Below, piece after piece: positions 7,447 through 16,903 of a DNA stretch of 64,000 nucleotides. Both the position numbers and the translations under genes were made by a program. The DNA comes from Clostridiales bacterium DTU089 (GTDB lineage Bacteria; Bacillota; Clostridia; Oscillospirales; Acutalibacteraceae): positions 1 through 64,000 of the forward strand of contig LFSB01000050.1 in assembly GCA_001513045.1 (NCBI GenBank), given 5' to 3'. How positions within the stretch are numbered: position 1 is the first letter of the stretch; the number at the start of each line of letters is the position of its first letter. A model generated the notes under the pieces. That model saw only the letters and a list, made by a program, of their open reading frames with translations, had not been told where the DNA came from and made no database searches.

Positions 7447-9774
7447 TTACTCACCTGCTGAAACCTTTATCTGATTATTGTCCACGCTTACATTTACGAT
7501 TTTCAGAATTCCTTCCGAAGAATTTATTATGAGGTCCGTGATTTTGTCCTCAACCTTGCGTCGGATAGAATTTCTCAAATCGCGCGCACCCCTGACCCCG
7601 CCTTCGGTATCCGCGGAAATCAGCTTTGCGACTCCGTCCCCGATAACAAGGTCTATGTGCTTTTCTTTAAGCGGAGCGATAAATTCATCAAGCATAAGCT
7701 GTGCGATTTTTTCATAGTCCTCTGCGGTAAGCTCATTAAACACAACTATTTCGTCCACCCTGCCGATAAACTCCGGACGCAAAAAGTCTGAAAGTGCCTT
7801 CAGTGCCTTTTCCTTGGATGCCTCATTCCTCGTTTTTGTGAAACCGAGCGCCCCCTCCTTCTGGTTGCTTCCGGCATTGGAGGTCATAATTATAACTGTG
7901 TTTTCAAAGCTGACGATACGCCCCTGCGCGTCACTGGTCTTGCCCTCATCGAGTATCTGGAGCAGAATGTTGAGAACATCGGGATGTGCTTTCTCTATTT
8001 CGTCAAAAAGCACCACGGAATACGGCTTGCGTCTTACCTTTTCGGTAAGCTGACCTGCCTCGTCATAGCCGACATATCCGGGAGGAGAGCCGATTATACG
8101 CGAGACACTGTGCTTCTCCATAAACTCGGACATATCAAGGCGTATGAGCGTTTCCGGTGTATCAAACAGCTCATTTGCAAGACGCTTGACAAGCTCGGTT
8201 TTTCCCACACCGGTGGGACCGACAAATATAAACGATGCCGGTCGGCGCTGCGGAGATATCTTTACACGGCTGCGGCGTATTGCCGCGGCAACAAGCTCTA
8301 CGGCGTTGTCCTGCCCTATTATATGCGATTTCAGCCTCTGCTCAAGGTCGAACAGCTTTTTCAGGTCGCTCTCTATTATTTTATGCGCCGGTATACCCGT
8401 CCAGAGATTTAGAACCTTTGCCAGGTCATCCTCGGTGACATCGCAGTCATCCGCAAGCGCGGCAAGTGCGTCCCGCTTTCCCTCAAGGGAAATAAGCTCC
8501 GCACGAACTCCGGCAATCTCCTCATAATCGGGATTTTCAGTCTCGGAGGACAAATCCTCCTCCTGCTGCTTGAGGTCTGCAATGTTTCCGAGAAGAAGCT
8601 CATAGTCGCTTATCGCCGCGTTGCGAAGATTCGCGCAGGTGCAAGCCTCATCAAGCAAGTCTATCGCCTTATCAGGCAGAAAGCGGTCGTTTATATAGCG
8701 CTCCGAAAGCGTTACAGCCTTGTAAATAAGCTCATCGGATATGCGAACCTTATGGTAGTTCTGATAGTATTCCCTGATGCCGAGAAGCATTTTATATGTG
8801 TCCTCTATTGAAGGCTCATCAACCTTGACAGGCTGAAAACGCCTTTCAAGTGCGGCATCCTTTTCTATATGCTTGCGGTATTCGGTAAAGGTGGTTGCGC
8901 CAATTACCTGTATTTCACCTCTTGAAAGAGCCGGCTTGAGAATGTTTGCGGCATTCATTGAGCCTTCTGCGTCACCCGTGCCGACAAGATTGTGAACCTC
9001 GTCTATGAACAGAATTATATTTCCTTCCGTCTTGACCTCATCAATAAGCCCTTTTATTCTGCTCTCAAACTGACCTCTGAACTGTGTGCCGGCAACAAGT
9101 GCCGTGAGGTCGAGAAGATGTATCTCCTTGTCTGCAAGACGGGCAGGGACATCGCCTGAGGCTATTTTAAGCGCAAGACCTTCGGCTATTGCGGTTTTAC
9201 CTACACCCGGCTCACCTATAAGGCAGGGGTTGTTCTTGGAGCGTCTGCAAAGAATCTGCGTAACGCGGTATATTTCGTTTTCCCTGCCGATTATACGGTC
9301 GGTTTTCCCGTCGCGGGCCTTGGCTGTAAGGTCGGTGCAATAAAGATTAAGAAATTTGCGCTTGGTCTTCCTCTTCTTTTTCCCACGGCGCTTACCCGTG
9401 TCCTCCTCCGGCTCATCCGGCTCGGCGGAAAGCTGAAGCTCGCCGCCTTCCGAGTCTCCGTCGGAGTCTGCATCGCCGTCCTCGTCCTTTTTGGCGTTTT
9501 CGCCCATCATTCCCTGAAGGAAAGGCAGGGTGCCTGCTCCTCCGGGCTGGAAGCCGTCCATGTTATCAATAACATCACCGAATTGCTCACTTACCGCTTC
9601 AAGCTCGTCCTCGGTGACGCCCATGCTCTCCATCATCTGCTTTATGGGCCCTATATTCATCTCCATGGCGCATTTCATGCAAAGGCCTTCCTGAGTGGTT
9701 TTATCGCCCTCAACCTTTGAAATGAAAATGACCGCCGGCCTCTTTTTGCATCGGCTGCATAACATTCTGCTCAT
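7447..9774 (-). CDS. ClpE-like AAA+ unfoldase with N-terminal zinc finger
   Basis: 775 residues, a Hsp100/Clp ATPase that likely unfolds proteins for ClpP. The N-terminus has a four-Cys zinc ribbon (C6, C9, C32, C35) as in ClpE and lacks the double Clp-N domain of ClpC. A strongly acidic stretch (about 95-125) runs into a Lys/Arg-rich patch (about 128-141). Two AAA+ modules follow: GEPGVGKT with FIDEVHN, then GPTGVGKT with [11 protein letters not shown] short coiled-coil middle domain lies between them. An LGF tripeptide in the second module fits the ClpP-docking loop. It starts immediately after the pgsA stop with an AGGAG site, so it ends the cvpA-pgsA gene run. The ClpE name is by architecture. 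Confidence 0.88.
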   Translation of the reverse strand: MSRMLCSRCKKRPAVIFISKVEGDKTTQEGLCMKCAMEMNIGPIKQMMESMGVTEDELEAVSEQFGDVIDNMDGFQPGGAGTLPFLQGMMGENAKKDEDGDADSDGDSEGGELQLSAEPDEPEEDTGKRRGKKKRKTKRKFLNLYCTDLTAKARDGKTDRIIGRENEIYRVTQILCRRSKNNPCLIGEPGVGKTAIAEGLALKIASGDVPARLADKEIHLLDLTALVAGTQFRGQFESRIKGLIDEVKTEGNIILFIDEVHNLVGTGDAEGSMNAANILKPALSRGEIQVIGATTFTEYRKHIEKDAALERRFQPVKVDEPSIEDTYKMLLGIREYYQNYHKVRISDELIYKAVTLSERYINDRFLPDKAIDLLDEACTCANLRNAAISDYELLLGNIADLKQQEEDLSSETENPDYEEIAGVRAELISLEGKRDALAALADDCDVTEDDLAKVLNLWTGIPAHKIIESDLKKLFDLEQRLKSHIIGQDNAVELVAAAIRRSRVKISPQRRPASFIFVGPTGVGKTELVKRLANELFDTPETLIRLDMSEFMEKHSVSRIIGSPPGYVGYDEAGQLTEKVRRKPYSVVLFDEIEKAHPDVLNILLQILDEGKTSDAQGRIVSFENTVIIMTSNAGSNQKEGALGFTKTRNEASKEKALKALSDFLRPEFIGRVDEIVVFNELTAEDYEKIAQLMLDEFIAPLKEKHIDLVIGDGVAKLISADTEGGVRGARDLRNSIRRKVEDKITDLIINSSEGILKIVNVSVDNNQIKVSAGE

Positions 9775-10461
9775 TTATTTCTCCTGCTTTTTTGATTTTT
9801 CTTTTTTATCGGTGTTGATATCCTTGGGCGCATCGGTTTTTCCGTCCGGAGTCATGTAAACTATGCCCTCTTTGTATTGCTTGATTGATGCAGGTGCATA
9901 GCTGAGCAGCGCAACCGTGGTGAGAACCGCAGCTACGACCACAAGCACCATCATCATCGTTTCACCCATGGCATATATTCCCCTGAACGCTCCGACCTCG
10001 GGTCCGAACGCCATTACCATTATCATTACACCGTAAAACGCAAAGGTTGCGATTTTGCCGTAAATGATTGCGGCAGACGGACGCAAGCCCTTTTTGAGAA
10101 GCATTGCTCCGCCTATAAGCATTACAAGCTCCTTGAACAGGAAATAGAGGAACACCCAGCTGAACGCGTGGAGCGCCGTGCTTGAGGCTCTTCTGAATTC
10201 AAAGAAGAGCATAACCGCTATCGTTATCTGCGTAAGCTTATCAGCCACCGGGTCAAGTATCTTGCCCAGAGCGCTTACCTGATTGAAGCGGCGCGCTATT
10301 TTCCCGTCAAAGAAGTCGCTCAGGCCGGAGACAAACAGCACAACGACCGCCCAGATATAGTTATCGTTATAGAAAAGCACCGCAAATACGGGGATAAGTA
10401 TTATTCTTATTACCGAGAGAAGATTGGGCACGGTCATGCACCCCTTAAAAAGCTCTTTCAT
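9775..10461 (-). CDS. pgsA: CDP-diacylglycerol-glycerol-3-phosphate 3-phosphatidyltransferase family
   Basis: 228 residues. It contains the CDP-alcohol phosphotransferase motif DG-x2-AR-x8-G-x3-D-x3-D, seen as SDFFDGKIARRF followed by GKILDPVADK. Membrane segments surround it, starting with TVPNLLSVIRIILIPVFAV. Makes phosphatidylglycerol phosphate, the precursor of the main anionic lipids, in the membrane. The hydrophilic Lys-rich tail of about 25 residues is longer than in many homologues. Its upstream region carries the 15-base GGAAAGGAATGGTCA block (10465-10479) also found before the LRR-dockerin gene, which provides its ribosome site. Confidence 0.92.
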   Translation of the reverse strand: MKELFKGCMTVPNLLSVIRIILIPVFAVLFYNDNYIWAVVVLFVSGLSDFFDGKIARRFNQVSALGKILDPVADKLTQITIAVMLFFEFRRASSTALHAFSWVFLYFLFKELVMLIGGAMLLKKGLRPSAAIIYGKIATFAFYGVMIMVMAFGPEVGAFRGIYAMGETMMMVLVVVAAVLTTVALLSYAPASIKQYKEGIVYMTPDGKTDAPKDINTDKKEKSKKQEK

Positions 10462-10521
10462 TATTGACCATTCCTTTCCCGATTTGAGCGTGTAAGCAAT
10501 TATATTAAACTCGCATAATTA

Positions 10522-11259
10522 TTATTTAAACAACTTCATGATTGGGTTATAGTCATTCACCAACGACACTATATTTGAATCCATTATAGCCTCCGTAGCC
10601 TTGCTCGGAGTCTCTGTAACGGCTTTATCCGATTCAGAGGCGCTGACAGAAAACTGAAGTAAAGCGCAGACTATGCAAAGAACTATTACCGCTTTCCCTA
10701 TTCCGACTATACCGCCGAGAAGAATGTTCGCTGTTCCCACAAACGGAACCTTTTTTATCATTTTGTTTATTACCGCGGCAATAGCCTTGAATATTATTAT
10801 GAAAACAACCATGAGCACAAGAACCGTAATCAGCTTTACAACCTGAGTAACAATAGGGCCGACTATATTCTGCTCAATAAGCTCAATGGTGTTGCCCTCA
10901 AGTCTTCCTGTAGACTTTACGGAATCTGCTATGCTCTGCGCATCTATGCCGAGAGATTTGCCGCTGGAGAGGACGAATTCGGGAATCGCTTTCATTATTG
11001 CGTCAATTTTTTCGCTCATCACCATGGTTGAAACATTTTGCGGAAGATTTTCACGCAAGCCTTCAAGAACGGTGGTTTTTACAAAGGATTCATAAAGCAC
11101 ATCCGCCACCGGCGCACTCAATCTTACGGCAAGGAAAACAGCTATAAAGACACCTACCCATTCCAGCAGCGAAAGCACAAAACCTTTTTTGGCTGCAATA
11201 ACTATGAAAGCCACCGCTATAACCAATAAAATCAAATCAACAAACCAACCAATAGCCAT
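10522..11259 (-). CDS. CvpA family membrane protein
   Basis: 245 residues with four predicted membrane helices: FVDLILLVIAVAFIVIAAKKG, then a segment near 28-45, and two in the C-terminal half (VLVLMVVFIIIFKAIAAV and a GIGKAVIVLCIVCALL segment). The opening and the KKVPFVGTANILLGGIVGIGKA region match the CvpA/colicin V production family. Function in Firmicutes is unsettled; homologues are tied to envelope stress. The ATG at 11259 has a strong GAGGAGG site, favouring it over the longer frame. It lies between the DUF5711 gene and pgsA in the same run. Confidence 0.8.
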   Translation of the reverse strand: MAIGWFVDLILLVIAVAFIVIAAKKGFVLSLLEWVGVFIAVFLAVRLSAPVADVLYESFVKTTVLEGLRENLPQNVSTMVMSEKIDAIMKAIPEFVLSSGKSLGIDAQSIADSVKSTGRLEGNTIELIEQNIVGPIVTQVVKLITVLVLMVVFIIIFKAIAAVINKMIKKVPFVGTANILLGGIVGIGKAVIVLCIVCALLQFSVSASESDKAVTETPSKATEAIMDSNIVSLVNDYNPIMKLFK

Positions 11260-11342
11260 AATATTACCTCCTCGATGAATAATTGTATCACAAAATTTCA
11301 CAATACACAATGCACCGCAAAAATTTCATATTCTGTTAAAAT

Positions 11343-12578
11343 TTATTTCTCTGTTTCAACAGTCTGGGCGGGAAGCGTTGTTTCCGCCTCCTTGTTTTTG
11401 TTGTCTCCGAGAGTAAAAAATCTGTTAAGCTCATCAAGAGAGCTTGTGTAAACATAGTTATCATCCGCATATATTGCTGAGCAATCGGCATCGACGCAAG
11501 CGGAGCCTATCTCCTCCCCCTTGTTGTTATACGTAATCACTTTTCCGTCCGCTAACACACAGACATACTTCCCCGTACACGAAACCGACGAAATATAGTC
11601 CGGAAGAGTAAGCTCGAACAGCTGCTCACCGTCCTTATCATGAGCAACCAGACGCGTTGACGCGGTGCTGCCGAACATCGAAAGCGCAAGCACATTCATT
11701 CCGTTTTCGGAAACCGAATAACGATTAAGCTCGCTTGAAAGAAAGGTCACATCATCTGTGCGTGTCTTAAAATCGGTTATTACGCTGTGCACATTATCGG
11801 CGAGAATGCAAAGGCTTTTTCTGCCGGTAAAGCTCACATCTATAAGCGTGGATGAGGGATAATCGAATTTTGCCACAGGCTCAGCTATATCAAAATTGAA
11901 GATGTACAAAACAGAGTAAATTTCGCCGTTTTTGGCTCCCGAAACGCAGACTGCCGCATACTTTCCGTTGTCGGAAAGCGCAACATCCGATATGTGCTCA
12001 TATGCGCACTTCCACGCAAAAATCTTCTCATATCTCCTGTTATACACGGTCAACTCACTCGTTGCGCCCTCTGTTCTTGAGGCTATCGCCACATTGCCTT
12101 TTTTGCCTATGGCAGCAGTCAGAATATTTCCGTCGGCGCTATCCTCATGAAGCGTTTCATACGCGCTTTGTATACGAAAGCCGGTTCCGTTGCGGTCATA
12201 AACGATGGCCTTGCCGTCACCGGTCTTTATTGCCGGAGAGGCATAGAGATGCTGAATCACGGACAGCTCGTCCGATGAAGAGTCCAGAACCGTAACCGCG
12301 GTGTCGGAAAGTATAAAAAGCTGTCTGTCCTCAAGCTTTATGCTCTTTACAGATGATGAAAGAACATCATAAGGATAGCTCTCATCGTTTCCTATCTCGC
12401 GGAAAAATGCCGCCACACGGTCGGCTATTCCGGAAAAAGAAAGTCCGCCGAAGAGCCTTATTGCGATGAAAAGCATTGAAACAATAAGCAGCACAACAAT
12501 TATCATTCTCGCAAGAATGACGCCTCCTGAGGCTCGCGTACGACGTACGCTTTTTTTATTTTTGACTTCCTGCGGCAT
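11343..12578 (-). CDS. DUF5711-like membrane-anchored beta-propeller protein
   Basis: 411 residues from the ATG at 12578 (GGGGGAG upstream). It has a basic N-terminus, one membrane helix near residues 25-48 (ARMIIVVLLIVSMLFIAIRL), then a large domain made of repeating beta-blade-like stretches (for example LSVIQHLYAS, GNVAIASR, GKYAAVCVSG, KSLCILADN). This suits an extracellular beta-propeller scaffold. I assign it to DUF5711 by architecture and its place between truA and cvpA, not by a search. It overlaps the truA stop by 23 nt, implying translational coupling. Function unknown. Confidence 0.65.
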   Translation of the reverse strand: MPQEVKNKKSVRRTRASGGVILARMIIVVLLIVSMLFIAIRLFGGLSFSGIADRVAAFFREIGNDESYPYDVLSSSVKSIKLEDRQLFILSDTAVTVLDSSSDELSVIQHLYASPAIKTGDGKAIVYDRNGTGFRIQSAYETLHEDSADGNILTAAIGKKGNVAIASRTEGATSELTVYNRRYEKIFAWKCAYEHISDVALSDNGKYAAVCVSGAKNGEIYSVLYIFNFDIAEPVAKFDYPSSTLIDVSFTGRKSLCILADNVHSVITDFKTRTDDVTFLSSELNRYSVSENGMNVLALSMFGSTASTRLVAHDKDGEQLFELTLPDYISSVSCTGKYVCVLADGKVITYNNKGEEIGSACVDADCSAIYADDNYVYTSSLDELNRFFTLGDNKNKEAETTLPAQTVETEK

Positions 12579-13338
12579 TGTTGCTCTCCCCCAAATTAAA
12601 ATCATAAAACACGCGGTTAAGGTAAAGACCCTGCGCCGGAGCGGTAACGCCGGCCGCGGAACGATTGCATGCGGATATTACCGACGGTATGGAATCCGCA
12701 CCGAGCTTTCCGGAGGAAATGTCAAGCAGCGTCCCGACCATTATTCTCACCATGTTGTATAAAAATCCGTCCGCCGCCACGGTGAAGGTAACAATATCGC
12801 CCTCTCGCGCAACACCCACTCGGCTTACGGTGCGTATTTTATTTTCCACGCTGCTTCCCGAAGCGCAAAAGGAGCTGAAATCATGAGTGCCCAAAAACGC
12901 ACGTGCCTGCACATCAAGAAACTCCGCATCGAGCGGATATTTATAAAGCAAGGCTCTGTTTACCAGAAAAGGACTTCTCAGCTCCGAATTGAATATCTTA
13001 TACACATACTCCTTGCCGCGGCAATCGTATCGTGCATGGAATTCAGCAGGCATCTCCCGAGCCGAAAGCACGACTATATCGTCCGGAAGGTTTGCATTGA
13101 GCGCTGCCGGAAGGCTCTGCGTGCTTATAGCGCTTTCTGTTTTTACGCAGCAGCAGAACATATTCGCGTGGACTCCCGTGTCGGTGCGGCTGCAGCCCGT
13201 TACCGGACAAAAAGCACCTGTAACGCTTTTTATCGCGTCACAAAGCACCTGCTGAACGGTGCACGCGTTTGACTGCACCTGCCAGCCGTGATAAGCCGAA
13301 CCGTCAAATGAAATTGTCAGAAGTATGTTTCTCTGCAT
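12556..13338 (-). CDS. truA: tRNA pseudouridine synthase A
   Basis: Forms pseudouridine at positions 38-40 of tRNA anticodon stems. 260 residues, normal for TruA. It opens MQRNILLTISFDGSAYHGWQ, then GCSRTDTGVHA with the catalytic Asp, and later the FLYNMVRIMVGT motif. I chose the ATG at 13338 because the family starts there. The extra 15 codons in the longer frame come from a repeat element (13351-13380) that carries the purine-rich ribosome site. It sits between ecfT and the DUF5711 gene, as in the common Firmicutes order ecfAAT-truA. Confidence 0.95.
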   Translation of the reverse strand: MQRNILLTISFDGSAYHGWQVQSNACTVQQVLCDAIKSVTGAFCPVTGCSRTDTGVHANMFCCCVKTESAISTQSLPAALNANLPDDIVVLSAREMPAEFHARYDCRGKEYVYKIFNSELRSPFLVNRALLYKYPLDAEFLDVQARAFLGTHDFSSFCASGSSVENKIRTVSRVGVAREGDIVTFTVAADGFLYNMVRIMVGTLLDISSGKLGADSIPSVISACNRSAAGVTAPAQGLYLNRVFYDFNLGESNNAAGSQK

Positions 13339-13350
13339 TTTTAAACTTTT

Positions 13351-13380
13351 CTTTCCGCCGAGCCGCACCGATTTATGCGG
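13351..13380. repeat. Copy of SD-bearing dispersed repeat, upstream of truA
   Basis: The 17-mer CTTTCCGCCGAGCCGCA (13351-13367) is identical to 42151-42167. It forms GCCGCA...TGCGGC with the following bases. On the minus strand it supplies the GGCGGAAAG stretch 12-16 nt before the truA ATG. Confidence 0.7.
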
Positions 13381-13392
13381 CATCGTCTGAGT

Positions 13393-14208
13393 TTAGATAA
13401 GGTGCTCAAAGGAGATGTTCAGATATATTACCGCTGCAAAGCATCCGCAAAAGAAGGCTATTGCGGCATAATCCCTCCACGAGAACTTCATTTTCCGCAT
13501 ACGCGTTCTGCCCTCGCCGCCTCTGTAGCAGCGGCATTCCATTGCGAAGGCAAGTTCATAGGCGCGCTTGAAGGAGGACACAAAAAGCGGCACGAATATC
13601 GGAATCAGCGCTCTTGCACGTGTAATCAGCGAGCCGGTTTCAAAATCGGCTCCCCTCGCCTTCTGAGCGCTCATTATACGGTCTATTTCATCAATCAGGG
13701 TAGGAATAAAGCGGAGGGCTATTGTCATCATCATAGCGAGGGTATGAACCTTCACCTTGAATATTTTCAGCGGAGAAAGCAGACGCTCTATGGCATCGGT
13801 AAGCAAGGTGGGAGAAGTGGTATACGTCAGAAGAGAGCTTACGAGAATGAGCGTGCATATTCTCACTGCCATGAAAATCGCAGTGAAAACTCCGCCTGAG
13901 GTGAGCTTGAATTTCCAGTATTCAAACCACACCGTACCGCTGTCGTTGTAATAAAGCTGGAGCGCCGAGGTAAGTATGATTATGGGAAGTATCGGACGGA
14001 AGCTTTTAAGTATCGTGCGTGCCGGTATACGCGAAAGAAGGCTCATAAGCAGCGCAAGCAACAGCATCACGGCAAGCGAAAAGAAGTTTTTGCATACAAA
14101 TATCATCACTATAAAAGCAAAGGTCAGGCAAAGCTTGTCCCTCGCGTCAAGCGAATGCAGAAAGGATTTTCCCGGGAAATATTGACCTATGGTTATGTCC
14201 TTTATCAA
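13393..14208 (-). CDS. ecfT: Energy-coupling factor transporter transmembrane protein
   Basis: 271 residues, the membrane scaffold that links the two ATPases to substrate-binding S components for vitamin or metal uptake. Several membrane helices occur in the first half and one at the C-terminus. The two Ala-Arg-Gly-type coupling motifs are visible: AQKARGADFETG near 184-195 and the degenerate MECRCYRGGEG near 226-236. It overlaps ecfA2 by 4 nt (ATGA). No S component is encoded here, so this is likely the shared group II module serving S proteins elsewhere. Confidence 0.94.
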   Translation of the reverse strand: MIKDITIGQYFPGKSFLHSLDARDKLCLTFAFIVMIFVCKNFFSLAVMLLLALLMSLLSRIPARTILKSFRPILPIIILTSALQLYYNDSGTVWFEYWKFKLTSGGVFTAIFMAVRICTLILVSSLLTYTTSPTLLTDAIERLLSPLKIFKVKVHTLAMMMTIALRFIPTLIDEIDRIMSAQKARGADFETGSLITRARALIPIFVPLFVSSFKRAYELAFAMECRCYRGGEGRTRMRKMKFSWRDYAAIAFFCGCFAAVIYLNISFEHLI

Positions 14209-15068
14209 AGCCTTCCCTCCCTTCGCAAAAGAGAAAGCAGCTCTTTCTCGCCTCGTTCAACGGTGAAAACATCATCCGGAAGCTCTATTCCTAAGCTTCG
14301 CAGAGAAGCAAAAATACTCGTAATCTGCGGAACCGTCAAGCCCATTGAGCTTATTTCGGAATACCTTGAAAAGACCTCTCCGACACTTCCGGACATGGCT
14401 ACACGAGAATTATTCATAACAAGCACTCTTGTGGCGAATTCGGCAACCTCATCCATATTGTGGGAAACAATGACAACCGTATTTGAGGTCGTTTCGCGGT
14501 AATTGCATATAAGCCTCATCAAGCGCTCTCTGCCCCTCGGGTCAAGCCCCGCCGTCGGCTCATCAAGCACAAGAATTTCCGGACGCATCGCCATCACTCC
14601 GGCGATTGCGACACGGCGCTTCTCGCCTCCCGAAAGCTCAAACGGAGATTTTGAAAGCTGCTCCGGAGCGAGCCCGACATATTCAGCCGAGGCTCTTACA
14701 CATTCATCAACCTCCGCTTCGCTCAAGCCCATATTTACGGGGCCGAAGGCAATATCCTTGTATACAGTGCTCTCAAAAAGCTGATATTCGGGATATTGAA
14801 AGCAAAGCCCGACCTTGAAGCGGGCGGCCCTGACGGTATGCTTATCCTGCCATATATCCTGTCCGTCAATAATTACCTGACCCTGCTGCGGCTTCAAAAG
14901 TCCGTTGAGATGTTGAACAAGCGTGCTTTTGCCAGAGCCTGTATGCCCGATTATCGCAAGCAGCTCGCCTTTTTCTATCTGTATATTGACATCATCAAGC
15001 GCGGCGACCTCGAACGGGGTCCCCGTGCCGTAACGATATGATAAATTTTTTGTTTCAAGCAATGCCAT
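14205..15068 (-). CDS. ecfA2: Energy-coupling factor transporter ATPase EcfA2
   Basis: 287-residue ABC ATPase of the ECF module. Walker A GHTGSGKST, Q-loop FQYPEYQLF, signature LSGGEKRRVAIAG and Walker B ILVLDEPTAGLD are all present, with switch His in VIVSHNMDE. The C-terminal extension of about 60 residues is typical of ECF ATPases. It follows ecfA1 with a 5-bp gap and overlaps ecfT. Confidence 0.95.
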   Translation of the reverse strand: MALLETKNLSYRYGTGTPFEVAALDDVNIQIEKGELLAIIGHTGSGKSTLVQHLNGLLKPQQGQVIIDGQDIWQDKHTVRAARFKVGLCFQYPEYQLFESTVYKDIAFGPVNMGLSEAEVDECVRASAEYVGLAPEQLSKSPFELSGGEKRRVAIAGVMAMRPEILVLDEPTAGLDPRGRERLMRLICNYRETTSNTVVIVSHNMDEVAEFATRVLVMNNSRVAMSGSVGEVFSRYSEISSMGLTVPQITSIFASLRSLGIELPDDVFTVERGEKELLSLLRREGRL

Positions 15069-15073
15069 TAAGC

Positions 15074-15928
15074 TCAGTTCCTCAACAATTTCTTGAATGA
15101 TGTGACAAACTCGTCAACAGAAAGAATATTTTCATCGAGCGCCACCCCTGCCCTTTTCAGCCTTGAGGCAAGCGCCGCTGCCTGCGGAACATCAAGTCCC
15201 GCTTCCTTTATAAGCTTTTCACGGGCAAACACCTCATGCGGTGTGCCCTCAAGAAGAAGCCTTCCGTCATTTATTACCGCAACTCTGTCTGCAAAAACCG
15301 CCTCATCCATAAAGTGCGTAACGAACACCACGGTTATGCCGTATTCCCTGTTGAGCCGCCTCACCGCATCCATTACCTCCCTGCGACCCGAAGGGTCGAG
15401 CATCGCTGTGGGCTCATCAAGAACTATACATTCGGTCTGCATGGCTATTACTCCGGCAATTGCCACGCGCTGCTTCTGACCGCCCGAAAGCTTATGCGGC
15501 TCATGCATACGGTATTCGTACATTCCGACCGCCCTGAGCGCATCATCAACTCTTTTTCGTATCTCTTCCGGAGGTACGCCGAGGTTTTCCGGACCGAACG
15601 CCACATCCTCCTCGACTATGGTTGCAACTATCTGATTGTCGGGATTCTGAAAAACCATACCGACGGTTTTGCGTATATCGTATTCGTATTTTTCGTCCGA
15701 GGTATCCATACCCTTGACGCTGACGCTGCCGCTCTCCGGCACAAGAATACCGTTAGACAGCTTCGCAAGAGTGGATTTTCCAGAGCCGTTATGACCTAAA
15801 ACCGCAAGAAATTCACCCCGATGCACATCAAGGGTAATTCCGTTCACGGCAGGAGGAAGCATTGTACCGTCCTCATCGGATTCATAACGGTATACGACAT
15901 TTTTAAATTCCAGAATGTTTTCGCTCAT
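15074..15928 (-). CDS. ecfA1: Energy-coupling factor transporter ATPase EcfA1
   Basis: About 284 residues from the ATG at 15928. Walker A GHNGSGKST, Q-loop FQNPDNQIV, signature LSGGQKQRVAIAG, Walker B CIVLDEPTAMLD and the switch His in VFVTHFMDE are intact. EcfA1 and EcfA2 form the heterodimeric motor of the ECF transporter. The frame is open for 29 more codons upstream, but that stretch is a dispersed repeat and unlike EcfA1. The repeat provides AAAAGGAT as the ribosome site. An ATG 4 codons upstream (15940) is also possible. Confidence 0.94.
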   Translation of the reverse strand: MSENILEFKNVVYRYESDEDGTMLPPAVNGITLDVHRGEFLAVLGHNGSGKSTLAKLSNGILVPESGSVSVKGMDTSDEKYEYDIRKTVGMVFQNPDNQIVATIVEEDVAFGPENLGVPPEEIRKRVDDALRAVGMYEYRMHEPHKLSGGQKQRVAIAGVIAMQTECIVLDEPTAMLDPSGRREVMDAVRRLNREYGITVVFVTHFMDEAVFADRVAVINDGRLLLEGTPHEVFAREKLIKEAGLDVPQAAALASRLKRAGVALDENILSVDEFVTSFKKLLRN

Positions 15929-16051
15929 TATTACGGCCATCCTTTTCCGCTTGGCTGCAAGCTTTGCATCGGCTTCGGCCTGCTGAAATCGCGGTGTTTT
16001 AACGCAATCCCGCAAATTTGCCGTTTAAAAGATTTTTCAGGCTTTTCTCCA
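15929..16051. repeat. Dispersed repeat between the methyltransferase gene and ecfA1
   Basis: On the minus strand this stretch matches the 42137-42282 element in order. Both begin with AAAGYCTGAAA and a short A/T hairpin, share AAACGGCAAATTTG, and end with a GCAGC...GCGG-AAARGRATGG box next to a start codon. The methyltransferase stop codon lies inside its first bases. Confidence 0.6.
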
Positions 16052-16903
16052 TATTGCCGACGCACCGCACGGGAGCACCAGCCCCGTGCGCTTTACGGGA
16101 AGTCCTATTTCGGAAGCATCTGCATTTCCGCCGAACAAGGGGGTCACAAGCGAATTCAATATGTAGCTCATGACTGCCGGAGAAAGACCGGCGGTATAAG
16201 AGTTCAAAAGCACCATAAGCGGGTCGTCCGAAAGCACCTTTGAACAAAGCTCGACAAAGGAATAAACCTCATCCTCAAGCTTCCATACCTCTCCGCCGGG
16301 ACCTCTGCCGTACGACGGCGGGTCCATGATAATTATATCGTAGCGGTTGCCGCGCTTTATCTCGCGGTTTACGAACTTTACGCAGTCATCGACTATCCAG
16401 CGCACCGAGCCGTCCGCAACGCCGGAGGCAACGGCGTTTTCCTTACCCCATGCTACCATGCCCTTTGAGGCATCGACATGAACTACCTGTGCGCCCGCCT
16501 TCAAGGCCGCAACCGTTGCGGCTCCGGTGTAGCCGAAAAGATTCAGCACCTTTACCGGACGGTTTGCGGCGGCTATAACCTGCCGCGTATAATCCCAGTT
16601 GACCGCCTGCTCGGGAAATATTCCGGTATGCTTGAAGCCCATGGGCTTGATGTTGAAGGTCAAGTCCTTATACCTTATGCTCCACACATCGTCGAGCCTT
16701 TTACGGAAATCCCATGCTCCGCCGCCGGACTGCGAGCGGACATATCTTGCATCCGCCTTCTTCCAAAGAGGGTCGGTTTTTGAGGTTTTCCATATCGCCT
16801 GAGGGTCCGGACGGATAAGTATTTTATCCCCCCAGCGCTCAAGCCGCTCTCCGTCCGAGCAATCTATAAGCTCATAATCGAGCCATCCGTCGGAAACACG
16901 CAT
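16037..16903 (-). CDS. Class I SAM-dependent methyltransferase (RlmI/K-related)
   Basis: 288 residues. An N-terminal arm is followed by a Rossmann methyltransferase core: VLNLFGYTGAATVAALKAGA (motif I) near 128-147, VHVDASKGMV (motif II) and the catalytic DPPSYGRG (motif IV) near 203-210. The DPPSY form and F-x-GYTG are typical of the COG1092/PF10672 rRNA C5-cytosine or N2-guanine methyltransferases, but there is no PUA domain, so the exact target is uncertain. Its start overlaps the glmM stop by one base (TAATG). It ends within a dispersed repeat. Confidence 0.85.
   Translation of the reverse strand: MRVSDGWLDYELIDCSDGERLERWGDKILIRPDPQAIWKTSKTDPLWKKADARYVRSQSGGGAWDFRKRLDDVWSIRYKDLTFNIKPMGFKHTGIFPEQAVNWDYTRQVIAAANRPVKVLNLFGYTGAATVAALKAGAQVVHVDASKGMVAWGKENAVASGVADGSVRWIVDDCVKFVNREIKRGNRYDIIIMDPPSYGRGPGGEVWKLEDEVYSFVELCSKVLSDDPLMVLLNSYTAGLSPAVMSYILNSLVTPLFGGNADASEIGLPVKRTGLVLPCGASAIWRKA

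Noticed and set aside
12556..13383. Longer truA start at 13383
   Set aside because: The extra 15 codons fall in a dispersed repeat and do not resemble TruA; the ATG at 13338 fits the family.
15929..16015. N-terminal extension of EcfA1
   Set aside because: The extension is the same repeat element found before the LRR-dockerin gene, not protein sequence typical of EcfA1.
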